Shown here piece after piece: positions 26,197-34,533 of a stretch of DNA of 64,000 nt; the first letter of the stretch is position 1, and the number at the start of each line of letters is the position of its first letter. The position numbers and the translations under genes are program-made. The stretch is from Streptomyces sp. PR69 (GTDB taxonomy: Bacteria; Actinomycetota; Actinomycetes; Streptomycetales; Streptomycetaceae), in assembly GCF_026420845.1 (NCBI RefSeq), contig NZ_JAOWCB010000004.1, positions 62,001 through 126,000 on the forward strand. Direction: 5' to 3'. The notes beneath the pieces were generated by a model. It was not told where the DNA came from, did no database searches, and worked only from the letters and a program-made list of their open reading frames with translations.

Positions 26197-27365
26197 CGTG
26201 CGCTCCTCTCCACCGCCGCCGCGATCGCCTGGTACACCTCCTGGGTGGCCCAGTAGGCGCCGTGCGCCCGCGGGAACGGCTCGCGGGTGTCGACGGCGAC
26301 ATCCCGGACACGGCCCGGGAACTCCGGCTCGGCGGGGAAGCCCAGCAGATCGGCGGGATCGTGCACATTGAGCCAGTCCGCCGTGAAGTGCCCCGGCAGC
26401 GGCGCGCCGTGGCGATGGCTGGCGAGCGCGTCCATGCCGTACAGATACGGGATCTGGCTGCCGACGCTGACCAGCAGCCGGACCTGCGGCAGCGCGGCGG
26501 CGACCAGGGTCTCGAAGGAGGCGATGCCGCCGAGGCTGTGGCCGAGGAGGACGACCGGGCCGCCGTCCGCCGCGGCCTCGGCGACCCGCTCGGCGAGATA
26601 GGCGCGCACGGGTGTGCCGCGTGCCTGGTAGAGGAGGATGTCCCCGGCGGCGGGCGTGGCGTGTTCGAGGATCTGATGCCGGTAGCGGCGCACCGCCGGG
26701 TGGGCGATGCGCTGCGCGGTGCGCCAGCCGGTCCGCAGCGCCTTCCGGCCCGCGCCGAGGGCCGTGCCGCCGAGGGCGTCCGCGACCGCCTGCGCCAGAT
26801 CGTCCCGCTCGGCAGGGGTGACGAGATGGCCTGCGGCCTCTTCCCGTACGGCGATGTACTGGGCGGTGACCGCGCGGCCGACGAGGTCGTTCGCCTTGGT
26901 CGCGGCCAGGGCGGGCAGCGCGGCGTCGAACTCCTCGTCCGCGAGCAGCTCCGCGACGGCCCGGCACAGCGCGGCGGCGCCCTCGTCGCCGACGCGCTCG
27001 CGGACCGTGCCGTGCTCCGGCAGGCCGCGTAAGCCGCGTTCGAGCCCCTTGACGACACGGGGCGGGACGGCGGAGGCGTCGGCGTCCGCGTCCAGAACGG
27101 CCAGCCGGGTCTCATAGAGGGGGTCGTCGTAGAGCCTCGCCCAGACGGCTCTGCGGCGATCCGCCTCGTCGGGGACGCGGGCGGCCGCCTCGGGGGGCAT
27201 GTCGTCAAAGGCGGGCCGGCGGACCCCCAGGACGTCGCCCCAGGGGCAGGGTTCGACCGCCACGCCCGGCAGTTCGCCTGCGAGCCCCTTTGTCAGCCGT
27301 TCCAGATCGGCCGCGTACCGCTCGGCGCGCACACCGGTGCCATGGACATAGAGAATCGTGGTCAC
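26193..27365 (-). CDS. Alpha/beta-hydrolase (serine esterase/lipase fold), first gene of the block
   Basis: A 390-residue soluble protein. It opens with TTILYVHGTG (the oxyanion-loop strand of alpha/beta hydrolases) and has a nucleophile elbow GHSLGG (275-280, Ser277) after a PVVLL strand. Candidate acid and His residues lie in NVHDPAD and RAHGAYW near the C terminus. The first residues match leaderless or short-leader GTG 27365, with GGGGGAG close upstream. It is translationally coupled to the caspase-like gene (GTGA overlap). Its substrate is unknown: membrane lipid, an ester signal or a protein acyl group are possible. Being promoter-proximal and coupled to the protease suggests an effector or its regulator. 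Confidence 0.8.
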   Translation of the reverse strand: MTTILYVHGTGVRAERYAADLERLTKGLAGELPGVAVEPCPWGDVLGVRRPAFDDMPPEAAARVPDEADRRRAVWARLYDDPLYETRLAVLDADADASAVPPRVVKGLERGLRGLPEHGTVRERVGDEGAAALCRAVAELLADEEFDAALPALAATKANDLVGRAVTAQYIAVREEAAGHLVTPAERDDLAQAVADALGGTALGAGRKALRTGWRTAQRIAHPAVRRYRHQILEHATPAAGDILLYQARGTPVRAYLAERVAEAAADGGPVVLLGHSLGGIASFETLVAAALPQVRLLVSVGSQIPYLYGMDALASHRHGAPLPGHFTADWLNVHDPADLLGFPAEPEFPGRVRDVAVDTREPFPRAHGAYWATQEVYQAIAAAVERSAR

Positions 27366-27435
27366 TGCTCCCCCTTGTGCCCCCACGGCCCCGCCCTCCC
27401 CGTCCGAGGGTGAGAAGCCGGATGCACACTGTAGT

Positions 27436-27451
27436 AGTGACACATGTCACT
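27436..27451. promoter_or_regulatory. 16-bp palindromic operator candidate upstream of the conflict operon
   Basis: AGTGACACATGTCACT has perfect 7-bp arms (AGTGACA/TGTCACT) around a CA centre. It lies in the 183-bp gap between the divergent hydrolase gene and the small gene at 27549, about 70 bp upstream of the hydrolase GTG. Symmetry is read directly; the binding protein is unknown (a TetR- or GntR-size site). Confidence 0.5.
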
Positions 27452-27548
27452 CCGCGGGGGAATCGGGGAACATCCGGGAAGTCGCCGGCGGTCCACGACC
27501 GGCCGTCCACGACGCGCGCGCGACGGCGCCCGGGGGCACTCTGGACCC

Positions 27549-27788
27549 ATGGAGAATCCCACCACCCCGGAGGAGTCCGGCCATCTCGTCGACGTGGCGC
27601 CGTACGACGCCGACAGCCGCTACCGGCTCGTGCGGTTCCGCGGCAGCGGTTGGGAGTCGCTGGAGCGGGAGGAGTTCGAGCCGCGCGTACGGCGGGAGTT
27701 CCCGGACATCGACCTGGACGACCCCGAGCAGGTGCACTGGGCGGACCGGCCCGGCGAGTGGCCGCCGTGGCACCCGGGCGAGGCGTGA
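27549..27788 (+). CDS. Small acidic hypothetical protein (79 aa)
   Basis: A 79-residue soluble protein rich in Asp, Glu, Pro and Trp, with no Cys and no membrane segment. It has a hydrophilic N terminus, a YRLVRFRGSGWESLEREEF core and a WPPWHPGEA end. I do not recognise a domain. ATG 27549 is chosen because the upstream extension to 27444 runs through the palindromic promoter region; no strong ribosome site is visible. It is divergent from the conflict operon and followed by a 200-bp gap with no gene I can see before cobL. It could be a regulator or antidote of the neighbour, but nothing in the sequence shows that. Confidence 0.55.
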   Translation: MENPTTPEESGHLVDVAPYDADSRYRLVRFRGSGWESLEREEFEPRVRREFPDIDLDDPEQVHWADRPGEWPPWHPGEA

Positions 27789-27988
27789 GCGGCGGGCCTT
27801 GGGCCGGGTGCTTGAGCCGGACGCCTGAGCCGGACGCCTGAGCCGCGGGCGTGACGCGCCGCCCGGGTGACGCGCCGCCCGCGTGGCATTCCGGCGGCGT
27901 GATCCGCAGGCCGGACGCGGCGGCGGGGACGGGGGAACGGCCGAGTAGAGTGCCGGTCCGTCCCCTTCCACCCGTGAGGTAACCGGCC

Positions 27989-29359
27989 GTGAGCTGCGCT
28001 GTCCCCCCGCCGTCCGTGACCGTCGTCGGGATCGGCGCCGATGGCTGGGAAGGGCTGGCCGAGCCGGCCCGTATGGCGCTGCGCGAGGCGGAGGCCGTCA
28101 TCGGGGGCGGCCGACAGCTTCGGCTGGTGCCCGCGGAGTGCGCCGCGGAGCGCATCGCCTGGCCCACGCCTCTGCGACCGGCCGTGCGCGGGCTGCTTCG
28201 GGCGCACGCGGGGCGCCGGGTCTGCGTGCTGGCCAGCGGGGACCCGATGTTCTACGGGATCGGACGCGCGCTGGCCGAGGAACTGGGGCCCGAGCGGCTG
28301 CGGGTGCTGCCGCATCCGTCCTCCGTGTCGTACGCGGCCGCCCGGCTCGGCTGGCCGCTGGAGGATCTGGAGACCGTCACCCTCGTCGGCCGCCCGGCGG
28401 CGCGGCTCGCCGCCGCACTCCATGACGGCCGCCGGCTGCTGGTGCTCAGCGCAGGAGCCGGCACGCCCGCCGAGGTGGCGGCCCTGCTGCGGGAACGCGG
28501 CTTCGGCCCCAGCCGGATGCGGGTGCTCGAACAGCTGGGGTCACGGCGGGAACGCTCCGTCGAGGGCGTCGCCGAGGACTGGGCGCATCCGCCGGGCGAC
28601 GCGCTCAACGTCGTCGCCGTCGAGTGCCGCAGGGCGGAGGGCGCGCTGCGGCTCGGGGGTGTGCCGGGGCTGCCGGACGAGGCGTACGAGCACGACGGGC
28701 AGCTCACCAAGCGTCATGTGCGGGCGGCCACGCTGGCCGCGCTGGCGCCCGCGCCCGGGGAGCTGCTGTGGGATGTGGGCGGCGGATCGGGTTCCATCGC
28801 GATCGAGTGGATGCGCAGCCACCGGTCCTGCCGGGCCGTCACCGTGGAGCGCGATCCGGTGCGGGCGGAGCGCATCGGCCGCAATGCGCGGACACTCGGC
28901 GTGCCCGGCCTGCGGGTGGTCACGGGCCGGGCGCCCGAGGCGCTCGCGGGACTGCCCGCCCCGGACGCGGTGTTCATCGGCGGGGGCCTGACCTCGCCCG
29001 GGCTGCTGGACGCCTGCTGGGAGGCGCTGCCCGCGGGGGGACGGCTGGTCGCCAACACGGTGACCCTGGAGTCCGAGGCGCTGCTCGCCGACTGCCGCCG
29101 GCGGTACGGCGGCGAGCTGGTACGGCTCGCGGTGGCGCACGCCGTGCCGGTGGGCGGCTTCACGGGCTGGCGGCAGGCGATGCCGGTCACCCAGTGGGCG
29201 GCGGTCAAGCCGGACGCCGCGGGCGCGGCGGAGGCGACGGGCACGGCGGGGACGACGGGCATGCCGCAGACGCCGGTCACCCCGGAGACGGCAGTCACCC
29301 CGGAGGCGCCGGTCGAGCACGGTCGGGCGGTCAAGCAGACAGGAGACGACACAGCATGA
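27989..29359 (+). CDS. cobL: Precorrin-6Y C5,15-methyltransferase (decarboxylating), CobL
   Basis: Bifunctional enzyme of aerobic corrin synthesis, 456 residues: methylates C5 and C15 of precorrin-6B with SAM and decarboxylates the acetate side chain to give precorrin-8. The CbiE-like half (~1-200) starts VTVVGIGADGW and has ASGDPMFYG; the CbiT-like half (~225-420) has WDVGGGSGSIAIEW, the SAM-binding glycine loop. The last ~45 residues are a Thr/Pro/Ala-rich tail built of short repeats. The start is GTG 27989 with GAGG upstream. Its TGA overlaps cobM ATG by four bases. Confidence 0.94.
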   Translation: MSCAVPPPSVTVVGIGADGWEGLAEPARMALREAEAVIGGGRQLRLVPAECAAERIAWPTPLRPAVRGLLRAHAGRRVCVLASGDPMFYGIGRALAEELGPERLRVLPHPSSVSYAAARLGWPLEDLETVTLVGRPAARLAAALHDGRRLLVLSAGAGTPAEVAALLRERGFGPSRMRVLEQLGSRRERSVEGVAEDWAHPPGDALNVVAVECRRAEGALRLGGVPGLPDEAYEHDGQLTKRHVRAATLAALAPAPGELLWDVGGGSGSIAIEWMRSHRSCRAVTVERDPVRAERIGRNARTLGVPGLRVVTGRAPEALAGLPAPDAVFIGGGLTSPGLLDACWEALPAGGRLVANTVTLESEALLADCRRRYGGELVRLAVAHAVPVGGFTGWRQAMPVTQWAAVKPDAAGAAEATGTAGTTGMPQTPVTPETAVTPEAPVEHGRAVKQTGDDTA

Positions 29360-30114
29360 CGGTGTACTTCATCGGCGCGGGCCCCGGCGCCGCGGATCTG
29401 ATCACGGTGCGGGGGGCCCGGACGCTGGCCTCCTGCCGGGTCTGCCTGTACGCGGGCAGTCTCGTGCCCCGTGAGCTGCTCGCCGAGTGCCCGCCACACG
29501 CGCGGCTCGTCGACACGGCCCGGCTCGATCTGGACCGGATCGCCGAGGAGATGATCCGCGCCCATGAAGAAGGCCATGACGTGGCCCGGCTGCACTCCGG
29601 CGACCCCTCCGTCTTCAGCGCGGTCGCCGAGCAGATGCGGCGGCTGGACGCGGCGGGCGTGCCGTACGAAGTGGTGCCGGGCGTCCCGGCGTTCGCGGCG
29701 GCGGCCGCGGCGCTGAAGCGCGAGCTGACCGTGCCGACGGTCGGCCAGACCGTCATCCTCACCCGCATCGCCCAGCAGGCCACCCCCATGCCGCCGGGAG
29801 AGGACCTGGCGACGCTGGGCCGCAGCGGGGCGCTGCTGGTCCTCCACCTGGCCGCGCGCTACGCCGACCGCGTGGTGGAGGAGCTGCTCCCCCACTACGG
29901 GGCGGACTGCCCCGCGGCCGTCGTCGCCATGGCCAGCCGCCCCGAGGAGCTCGTCCTGCGCGGGACGCTCGCGGACATCGCGGATCAGGTGAAGGCGGCG
30001 GGGGTGGTGCGCACCGCGGTGATTGTGGTGGGGCGGACGCTGACGGCGTCGGCGTTCCGGGACAGCCATCTGTACTCGCCGGAACGCGACCGCTCCCGCG
30101 ACCACGTCTGCTGA
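29356..30114 (+). CDS. cobM: Precorrin-4 C11-methyltransferase, CobM
   Basis: SAM-dependent methylation of precorrin-4 at C11, aerobic cobalamin pathway; 252 residues, the usual length. The fold begins VYFIGAGPGAADLITVRG (SAM/uroporphyrin methyltransferase signature) and contains LHSGDPSVFSA and PGVPAFAAAAA. ATG 29356 overlaps the cobL stop and AGGAGA lies upstream, so the pair is coupled. The C-terminal AFRDSHLYSP is characteristic of this subfamily. Confidence 0.95.
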   Translation: MTVYFIGAGPGAADLITVRGARTLASCRVCLYAGSLVPRELLAECPPHARLVDTARLDLDRIAEEMIRAHEEGHDVARLHSGDPSVFSAVAEQMRRLDAAGVPYEVVPGVPAFAAAAAALKRELTVPTVGQTVILTRIAQQATPMPPGEDLATLGRSGALLVLHLAARYADRVVEELLPHYGADCPAAVVAMASRPEELVLRGTLADIADQVKAAGVVRTAVIVVGRTLTASAFRDSHLYSPERDRSRDHVC

Positions 30115-30182
30115 AATTCGGTTGCCGCGTGGGGGTGCGGCGGGTTGTGATGCGGGGTGGTCTGTCCCCTGCCCCGCCCCTT

Positions 30183-30320
30183 CCCGTTAACCGGGGGCTC
30201 CGCCCCCGGACCCCCGCGCCTCAAACGCCGGCGGGGCTCACGTGAGCCCGTCCGGCGCTTGAGGACACGGCCGAAGGCCGTACGGGGGGTCTGGGGGCTT
30301 GCCCCCAGTTTCGGGAAGGG
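30183..30320. repeat. GC-rich intergenic repeat copy after cobM
   Basis: Two facing modules: GGGGGCTCCGCCCCCGG plus GCGCCTCAAACGCCGGCG on one side, and CCGGCGCTTGAGGACACGG, CGAAGGCCGTACGG and a GGGGGCTTGCCCCC palindrome on the other. Together they form a long imperfect inverted structure in the 251-bp gap before the SGNH gene. The short open frames inside are repeat-encoded, not genes. Confidence 0.8.
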
Positions 30321-30365
30321 GCGGGGCAGGGGACAGACCCACCCTCCGACCGACGACCCGAGGCC

Positions 30366-31535
30366 ATGAACACCACGCATCCCTGGATCACCACCCCCAT
30401 CACCCCCGCCCTCCTCCGCGGCGCCCTTGAGCTGGAGCGCACCGCGCACGGCGTGCTGCCGCACCGGCTGCCCGCGTGGGCGCGGGCGCAGTGCGGCGAC
30501 GGGCAGTTGGCCGTGGCGGAGGCGCAGTCCTCCGGCGTGCGGCTGGTCTTCCGTACCCGCGCTGCCGCCGTGGAGCTGGACACGCTGCCCACCAAGCGGT
30601 CCTACGTCGGCGCCCCGCCCCGCCCGGACGGCGTGTACGACCTGCTCGTCGACGGCCGCCTGGCCGGCCAGGGCAGTGTGCGGGAGGGCAACACGCTGAT
30701 CATCGACATGGCCGCGGGAACCGCCGACACCCGGCCCGGCCCGCCCGGCACCCTCCGCTTCAGCGGGCTGCCGGAAGGTCCCAAGGACATCGAGATCTGG
30801 CTGCCGCACAACGAGATCACGGAACTCATCGCCCTGCGCACCGACGCCCCTGTCGAGCCCGCACCGGACCGGGGCCGCAAGGTGTGGCTGCACCATGGCA
30901 GTTCGATCAGCCATGGCTCGGACGCCGCGAGTCCCACGGGCACCTGGCCCGCGCGGGCCGCCGCTCTCGGCGGCGTGGAACTGACCAACCTCGGGATGAG
31001 CGGCAGCGCCCTGCTCGACCCGTTCACCGCCCGCACCCTGCGGGACACCCCCGCCGACCTGATCAGCCTCAAGATAGGCATCAATCTGGTCAACGCGGAT
31101 CTGATGCGTCTGCGCGCGTTCGCACCGGCCGTCCACGGCTTCCTCGACACCATCCGCGACGGCCATCCGACCGCGCCGCTGCTGGTCGTCTCGCCGCTCT
31201 TCTGCCCGATCCACGAGGACACCCCCGGCCCGGCCGCGGTCGACTTCGACAACGCGGGCGCCGGGAGGCTGACCTTCCGGGCCACGGGCGACCCCTCGGA
31301 TCCCACGCGTCTGACGCTCTCCGTCATCCGGGAGGAGCTCTCCCGCATCGTCGCCGCACGGGCGGCCGCTGACCCGAATCTGCACTACCTCGACGGCCGC
31401 GAGCTCTACGGCGAGGCGGACTCCGCCGAGCTGCCGATGCCGGACGCGCTCCACCCGGACGCCGCCGCCCATCTCCGCATCGGCGAACGCTTCGCCGAGC
31501 GGGCCTTCGCCGCGGGCGGCGTCTTCGCCCGGTAA
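30366..31535 (+). CDS. SGNH/GDSL-family hydrolase
   Basis: A 389-residue soluble esterase-fold protein. The N-terminal ~165 residues are a beta-rich domain; the SGNH block follows with HHGSSISHG (nucleophile Ser in GSS), NLGMSGSALL (Gly/oxyanion block), LKIGINLVN (Asn block) and DALHPDAAAH (catalytic Asp and His). No signal peptide is seen. The substrate could be an acetylated sugar or another ester; the family does not decide. It sits between cobM and cobK but has no known corrin role and is separated from cobM by a repeat element, so I regard it as a bystander or insertion. ATG 30366 follows GAGG closely. Confidence 0.8.
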   Translation: MNTTHPWITTPITPALLRGALELERTAHGVLPHRLPAWARAQCGDGQLAVAEAQSSGVRLVFRTRAAAVELDTLPTKRSYVGAPPRPDGVYDLLVDGRLAGQGSVREGNTLIIDMAAGTADTRPGPPGTLRFSGLPEGPKDIEIWLPHNEITELIALRTDAPVEPAPDRGRKVWLHHGSSISHGSDAASPTGTWPARAAALGGVELTNLGMSGSALLDPFTARTLRDTPADLISLKIGINLVNADLMRLRAFAPAVHGFLDTIRDGHPTAPLLVVSPLFCPIHEDTPGPAAVDFDNAGAGRLTFRATGDPSDPTRLTLSVIREELSRIVAARAAADPNLHYLDGRELYGEADSAELPMPDALHPDAAAHLRIGERFAERAFAAGGVFAR

Positions 31536-31603
31536 AACGCGGGCCCAGGGGCCATGTGCTTGAGTGGGTCCCGGCAGCCCGCCCCGCCCCTGGAAGGACC
31601 CCG

Positions 31604-32377
31604 GTGAACCCCGCGCCCGCGCCCGCCCCGCACGTACTGATCCTCGGCGGCACGACGGAAGCCCGTCGGCTCGCCGGCGCGATGCACACTCAAGTGCGCG
31701 TGACCAGTTCGCTGGCCGGGCGGGTGGCGCGGCCCGTGCTGCCGCCGGGACAGGTGCGGATCGGGGGGTTCGGCGGGCCCGAGGGGCTCGCACGGTGGCT
31801 GCGGGAGCACCGGGTGGACGCGGTCGTGGACGCGACGCATCCGTTCGCGGAGGCGATGAGCTTCAACGCCGCGCGGGCCGCCGCCGACGCGCACGTTCCG
31901 CTGCTGGCGCTGCGCCGGCCGTCGTGGGCCCCGGTCCCCGGCGACGACTGGCGGTCCGTCGGCTCGCTGGAGGAGGCCGCCGAGGCGCTGCCCGCGCTGG
32001 GGGAACGGGTGTTCCTGACGACCGGCCGCATGGGCCTGGCCGCCTTCGCGCACCTGCACGCCCAGTGGTTCCTGGTGCGCTCCGTGGACGCTCCGCGGCC
32101 GCCGTGCCCGGCGCGGATGGAGGTGCTGCTCGACCGCGGCCCGTTCACCGCGGACGGGGAGCGCGAGCTGCTGCGCCGCCACCGGATCGAGGTGCTGGTG
32201 ACCAAGGACAGCGGCGGCGCGGCGACCGCGCCCAAACTGGCCGCGGCCCGTGAGGCGGGCATCCCGGCGGTGGTGGTCCGCCGGCCGCCCGTGCCGCAGG
32301 GGGTGCCGACGGCGGCGGACTCCCCCGAGGCCGCCGCCTGGCTGCGTCAGCTGTTCGCGTCGCGCTTCCCGGGGTAG
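31604..32377 (+). CDS. cobK: Precorrin-6A reductase, CobK
   Basis: NADPH-dependent reduction of precorrin-6A to precorrin-6B; 257 residues. It opens with VLILGGTTEARRLAG, the dinucleotide-binding signature of CobK/CbiJ, and has DATHPFA, LTTGRMGL and VTKDSGG further on. GTG 31604 is preferred because GGAAGGA lies six bases upstream. Its 3' end overlaps the 3' end of the opposing cobIJ by 31 bp. Confidence 0.93.
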   Translation: MNPAPAPAPHVLILGGTTEARRLAGAMHTQVRVTSSLAGRVARPVLPPGQVRIGGFGGPEGLARWLREHRVDAVVDATHPFAEAMSFNAARAAADAHVPLLALRRPSWAPVPGDDWRSVGSLEEAAEALPALGERVFLTTGRMGLAAFAHLHAQWFLVRSVDAPRPPCPARMEVLLDRGPFTADGERELLRRHRIEVLVTKDSGGAATAPKLAAAREAGIPAVVVRRPPVPQGVPTAADSPEAAAWLRQLFASRFPG

Positions 32378-33891
32378 CGGCGCGGCGTCCACACCAGCTC
32401 CCCGTCGCCCCGCCGCACCGCGCGGGTCTGCGAGGAGCCGACGATCAGCAGCGTCCGCATGTCGACCTGCGCCGGGTCGAGATCGGCGAGTCTGACGATC
32501 CGAACGCTCTCCTCCGGCCCTCCCACATCGCGCCCGACGACGACGGGGGTGTCCGGCGCGCGGTGCTCCAGCAGCAGCTCGCGGGCCTTGCCGACCTGCC
32601 AGGTCCGGCTGCGCGAACCGGGGTTGTAGAGGGCCAGCGCCAGGTCGGCGGCGGCCGCGGCGTGCAGCCGCTCCGCGATCACCTCCCAGGGCTTGAGCCG
32701 GTCGGAGAGGGAGACGACGGCGTAGTCGTGGCCCAGGGGCGCGCCTGCCCTCGCCGCCGCGGCGCTGGCGGCGGTGACGCCGGGCAGGACGCGCACGGGG
32801 ACGTCCCGGTACGGGTCCTCGGCGGCCGCTTCCAGCACGGCGGCGGCCATGGCGAAGACGCCCGGGTCGCCGCCCGAGACGACCGCCACGCGGCGGCCGC
32901 GGCGGGCCAGGTCGAGCGCGAACTCGGCGCGCTCCGCCTCCACCTTGTTGTCGGAGCCGTGCCGGGTCTGCCCCGGGTGGTGCGGCACCCGGTCGAGGTA
33001 GGTGGTGTAGCCGACGAGGTCGTCGGCAAAGGCCAGCGCCCCGCGCGACTCGGGGGTGAGCCACAGCGGACCTGCGGGGCCCGTGCCGACGACGACCACT
33101 TCGCCCGCGGGCGCGCCCGCGGACGGGCTCGCGGACGGGCTCGCGGACGGGCGGGCGTTGGCGATGCGGCTGGGCACCACGGCCATCGAGAAGTACGGCA
33201 CGGACTCCGGGTCGATCCCGGCGAGTTCGCCGGTCCGCTCGCCCTCCATCGTCGCCCGCTCGGCGTACCGCGCCTCCGCCAGCCTGCCCGAGCGCTCCAG
33301 CGCCCGCCGCACGGCGGGGAAGGTGCGGCCCAGCTTCATCACCACGGCGGCGTCGGCGGCCGCGAGACGGGCCGTCAGCTCCTCCTCCGGGAGGGTGCCG
33401 GGGATGACCGTGAGGACCTCCTCCGCCTCCACCAGCGGAGTGCCGAGCCGGGCGGCGGCCGCGCTCACGGAGGTCACGCCGGGGATCACCTCGGTCGGAT
33501 AGCGGTGGGCGAGCCGCTTGTGCATGTGCTGGTAGGAGCCGTAGAAGAGCGGATCTCCCTCGGCGAGCACGGCGACGGTACGGCCCGCGTCGAGGTGAGC
33601 GGCGAGCCGGGCCGCGGCCTCCTCGTAGAAGTCGTCGAGCGCGCCCCGGTAGCCGCCGGGGTGGTCGGTGGTCTCGGTGGTGATCGGATACATCAGGCGC
33701 TCCTCGATGTGCTCGGGGCGCAGATGCCTCTCCACGATGCGGCGGGCGTGGGAGCGGCCGTGGCGGGCGCAGTGGTAGGCGAGGACGTCCGCGTCGCGGA
33801 TGACCTCGGCGGCGCGCAGCGTCATCAGGGACGGGTCGCCGGGCCCGAGCCCGACGCCGTACAGCCGTCCCGTCGTCTGGTGGGTGCTCAT
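32347..33891 (-). CDS. cobIJ: CobI-CobJ fusion: precorrin-2 C20- and precorrin-3B C17-methyltransferase
   Basis: A 514-residue fusion of two SAM-dependent methyltransferases of aerobic corrin synthesis. The CobI half (~1-235) begins GRLYGVGLGPGDPSLMTLRA and has LAEGDPLFYGS; the CobJ half (~262-514) begins VVVVGTGPAGPLWLTPE and has VSGGDPGVFAMA and YNPGSRSR. The linker is a Ser-Ala-Pro repeat made by 12-bp tandem units (33119-33152). The CobIJ fusion is usual in actinobacteria. ATG 33891 overlaps the cobH stop (ATGA). Confidence 0.95.
   Translation of the reverse strand: MSTHQTTGRLYGVGLGPGDPSLMTLRAAEVIRDADVLAYHCARHGRSHARRIVERHLRPEHIEERLMYPITTETTDHPGGYRGALDDFYEEAAARLAAHLDAGRTVAVLAEGDPLFYGSYQHMHKRLAHRYPTEVIPGVTSVSAAAARLGTPLVEAEEVLTVIPGTLPEEELTARLAAADAAVVMKLGRTFPAVRRALERSGRLAEARYAERATMEGERTGELAGIDPESVPYFSMAVVPSRIANARPSASPSASPSAGAPAGEVVVVGTGPAGPLWLTPESRGALAFADDLVGYTTYLDRVPHHPGQTRHGSDNKVEAERAEFALDLARRGRRVAVVSGGDPGVFAMAAAVLEAAAEDPYRDVPVRVLPGVTAASAAAARAGAPLGHDYAVVSLSDRLKPWEVIAERLHAAAAADLALALYNPGSRSRTWQVGKARELLLEHRAPDTPVVVGRDVGGPEESVRIVRLADLDPAQVDMRTLLIVGSSQTRAVRRGDGELVWTPRRYPGKRDANS
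33119..33152 (-). repeat. 12-bp tandem repeat encoding the CobI-CobJ linker
   Basis: Two full copies and one partial copy of GCGGACGGGCTC encode repeated Ser-Pro-Ser-Ala between the two methyltransferase halves. Confidence 0.9.
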
Positions 33892-34529
33892 TCTTCCTCG
33901 CTCGCGATCGCGTTGAGCGCGGCGGCGGCGATGGCGCTGCCGCCGCGGCGTCCGCGGATGACCAGGTGCTCCAGGCGGGAGGGGTGTTCGGCGAGGGCGT
34001 CCTTGGACTCCGCGGCGCCGACGAAGCCGACGGGCACTCCGATGACGGCGGCGGGGCGGGGCGCGCCGTCCTCGATCATTTCCAGCAGCCGGAAGAGCGC
34101 GGTGGGCGCGTTGCCGACGGCGATCACCGCGCCCTCCATGCGGTCGCGCCACAGCTCCATGGCGGCGGCGCTGCGGGTGGTGCCCATACGGGCGGCCAGT
34201 TCCGGCACGGAGGGGTCGGACAGGGTGCAGATCACGTCGTTGCCGGCGGGCAGCCGCTTGCGGGTGACGCCGCTGGCGACCATGGAGACGTCGCACAGGA
34301 TGGGCGCGCCCGCGCGCAGCGCCTCACGGGCGCGGAGCACGGCCTGCGGCGAGTAGCCGAGGTCGCGTACGAGGTCGACCATGCCGCAGGCGTGGATCAT
34401 CCGCACGGCGACCTGGGAGACCTCGGGGGGCAGCCCCGCGAGGTCCGCCTCGGCGCGGATGGTGGCGAAGGACTCGCGGTAGATGGCCGCCCCGTCCTTC
34501 TCGTACTCGAACACTGTCTTCTCGCTCAT
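33888..34529 (-). CDS. cobH: Precorrin-8X methylmutase, CobH
   Basis: Moves the C11 methyl to C12, giving hydrogenobyrinate; 213 residues. Visible family sequence: RMIHACGMVDL (with the catalytic His), ILCDVSMVASGV, AVGNAPTALF and GVPVGFVGAAESK. Coupled to cobIJ by a 4-bp overlap and 4 bp after the cobG stop, so cobG-cobH-cobIJ is one operon reading away from cobN. Start ATG 34529, with the GAGGAA-rich end of the spacer just upstream. Confidence 0.95.
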   Translation of the reverse strand: MSEKTVFEYEKDGAAIYRESFATIRAEADLAGLPPEVSQVAVRMIHACGMVDLVRDLGYSPQAVLRAREALRAGAPILCDVSMVASGVTRKRLPAGNDVICTLSDPSVPELAARMGTTRSAAAMELWRDRMEGAVIAVGNAPTALFRLLEMIEDGAPRPAAVIGVPVGFVGAAESKDALAEHPSRLEHLVIRGRRGGSAIAAAALNAIASEEE

Positions 34530-34533
34530 TTCC

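Noticed and set aside
27790..27988. Possible second cobalamin riboswitch before cobL
   Set aside because: The gap is GC-rich with short hairpins but lacks the GCCACTG core and the flanking conserved boxes.
30157..30369. A 70-residue plus-strand frame between cobM and the SGNH gene
   Set aside because: It is encoded almost entirely by the GC-rich repeat and has no ribosome site or family.
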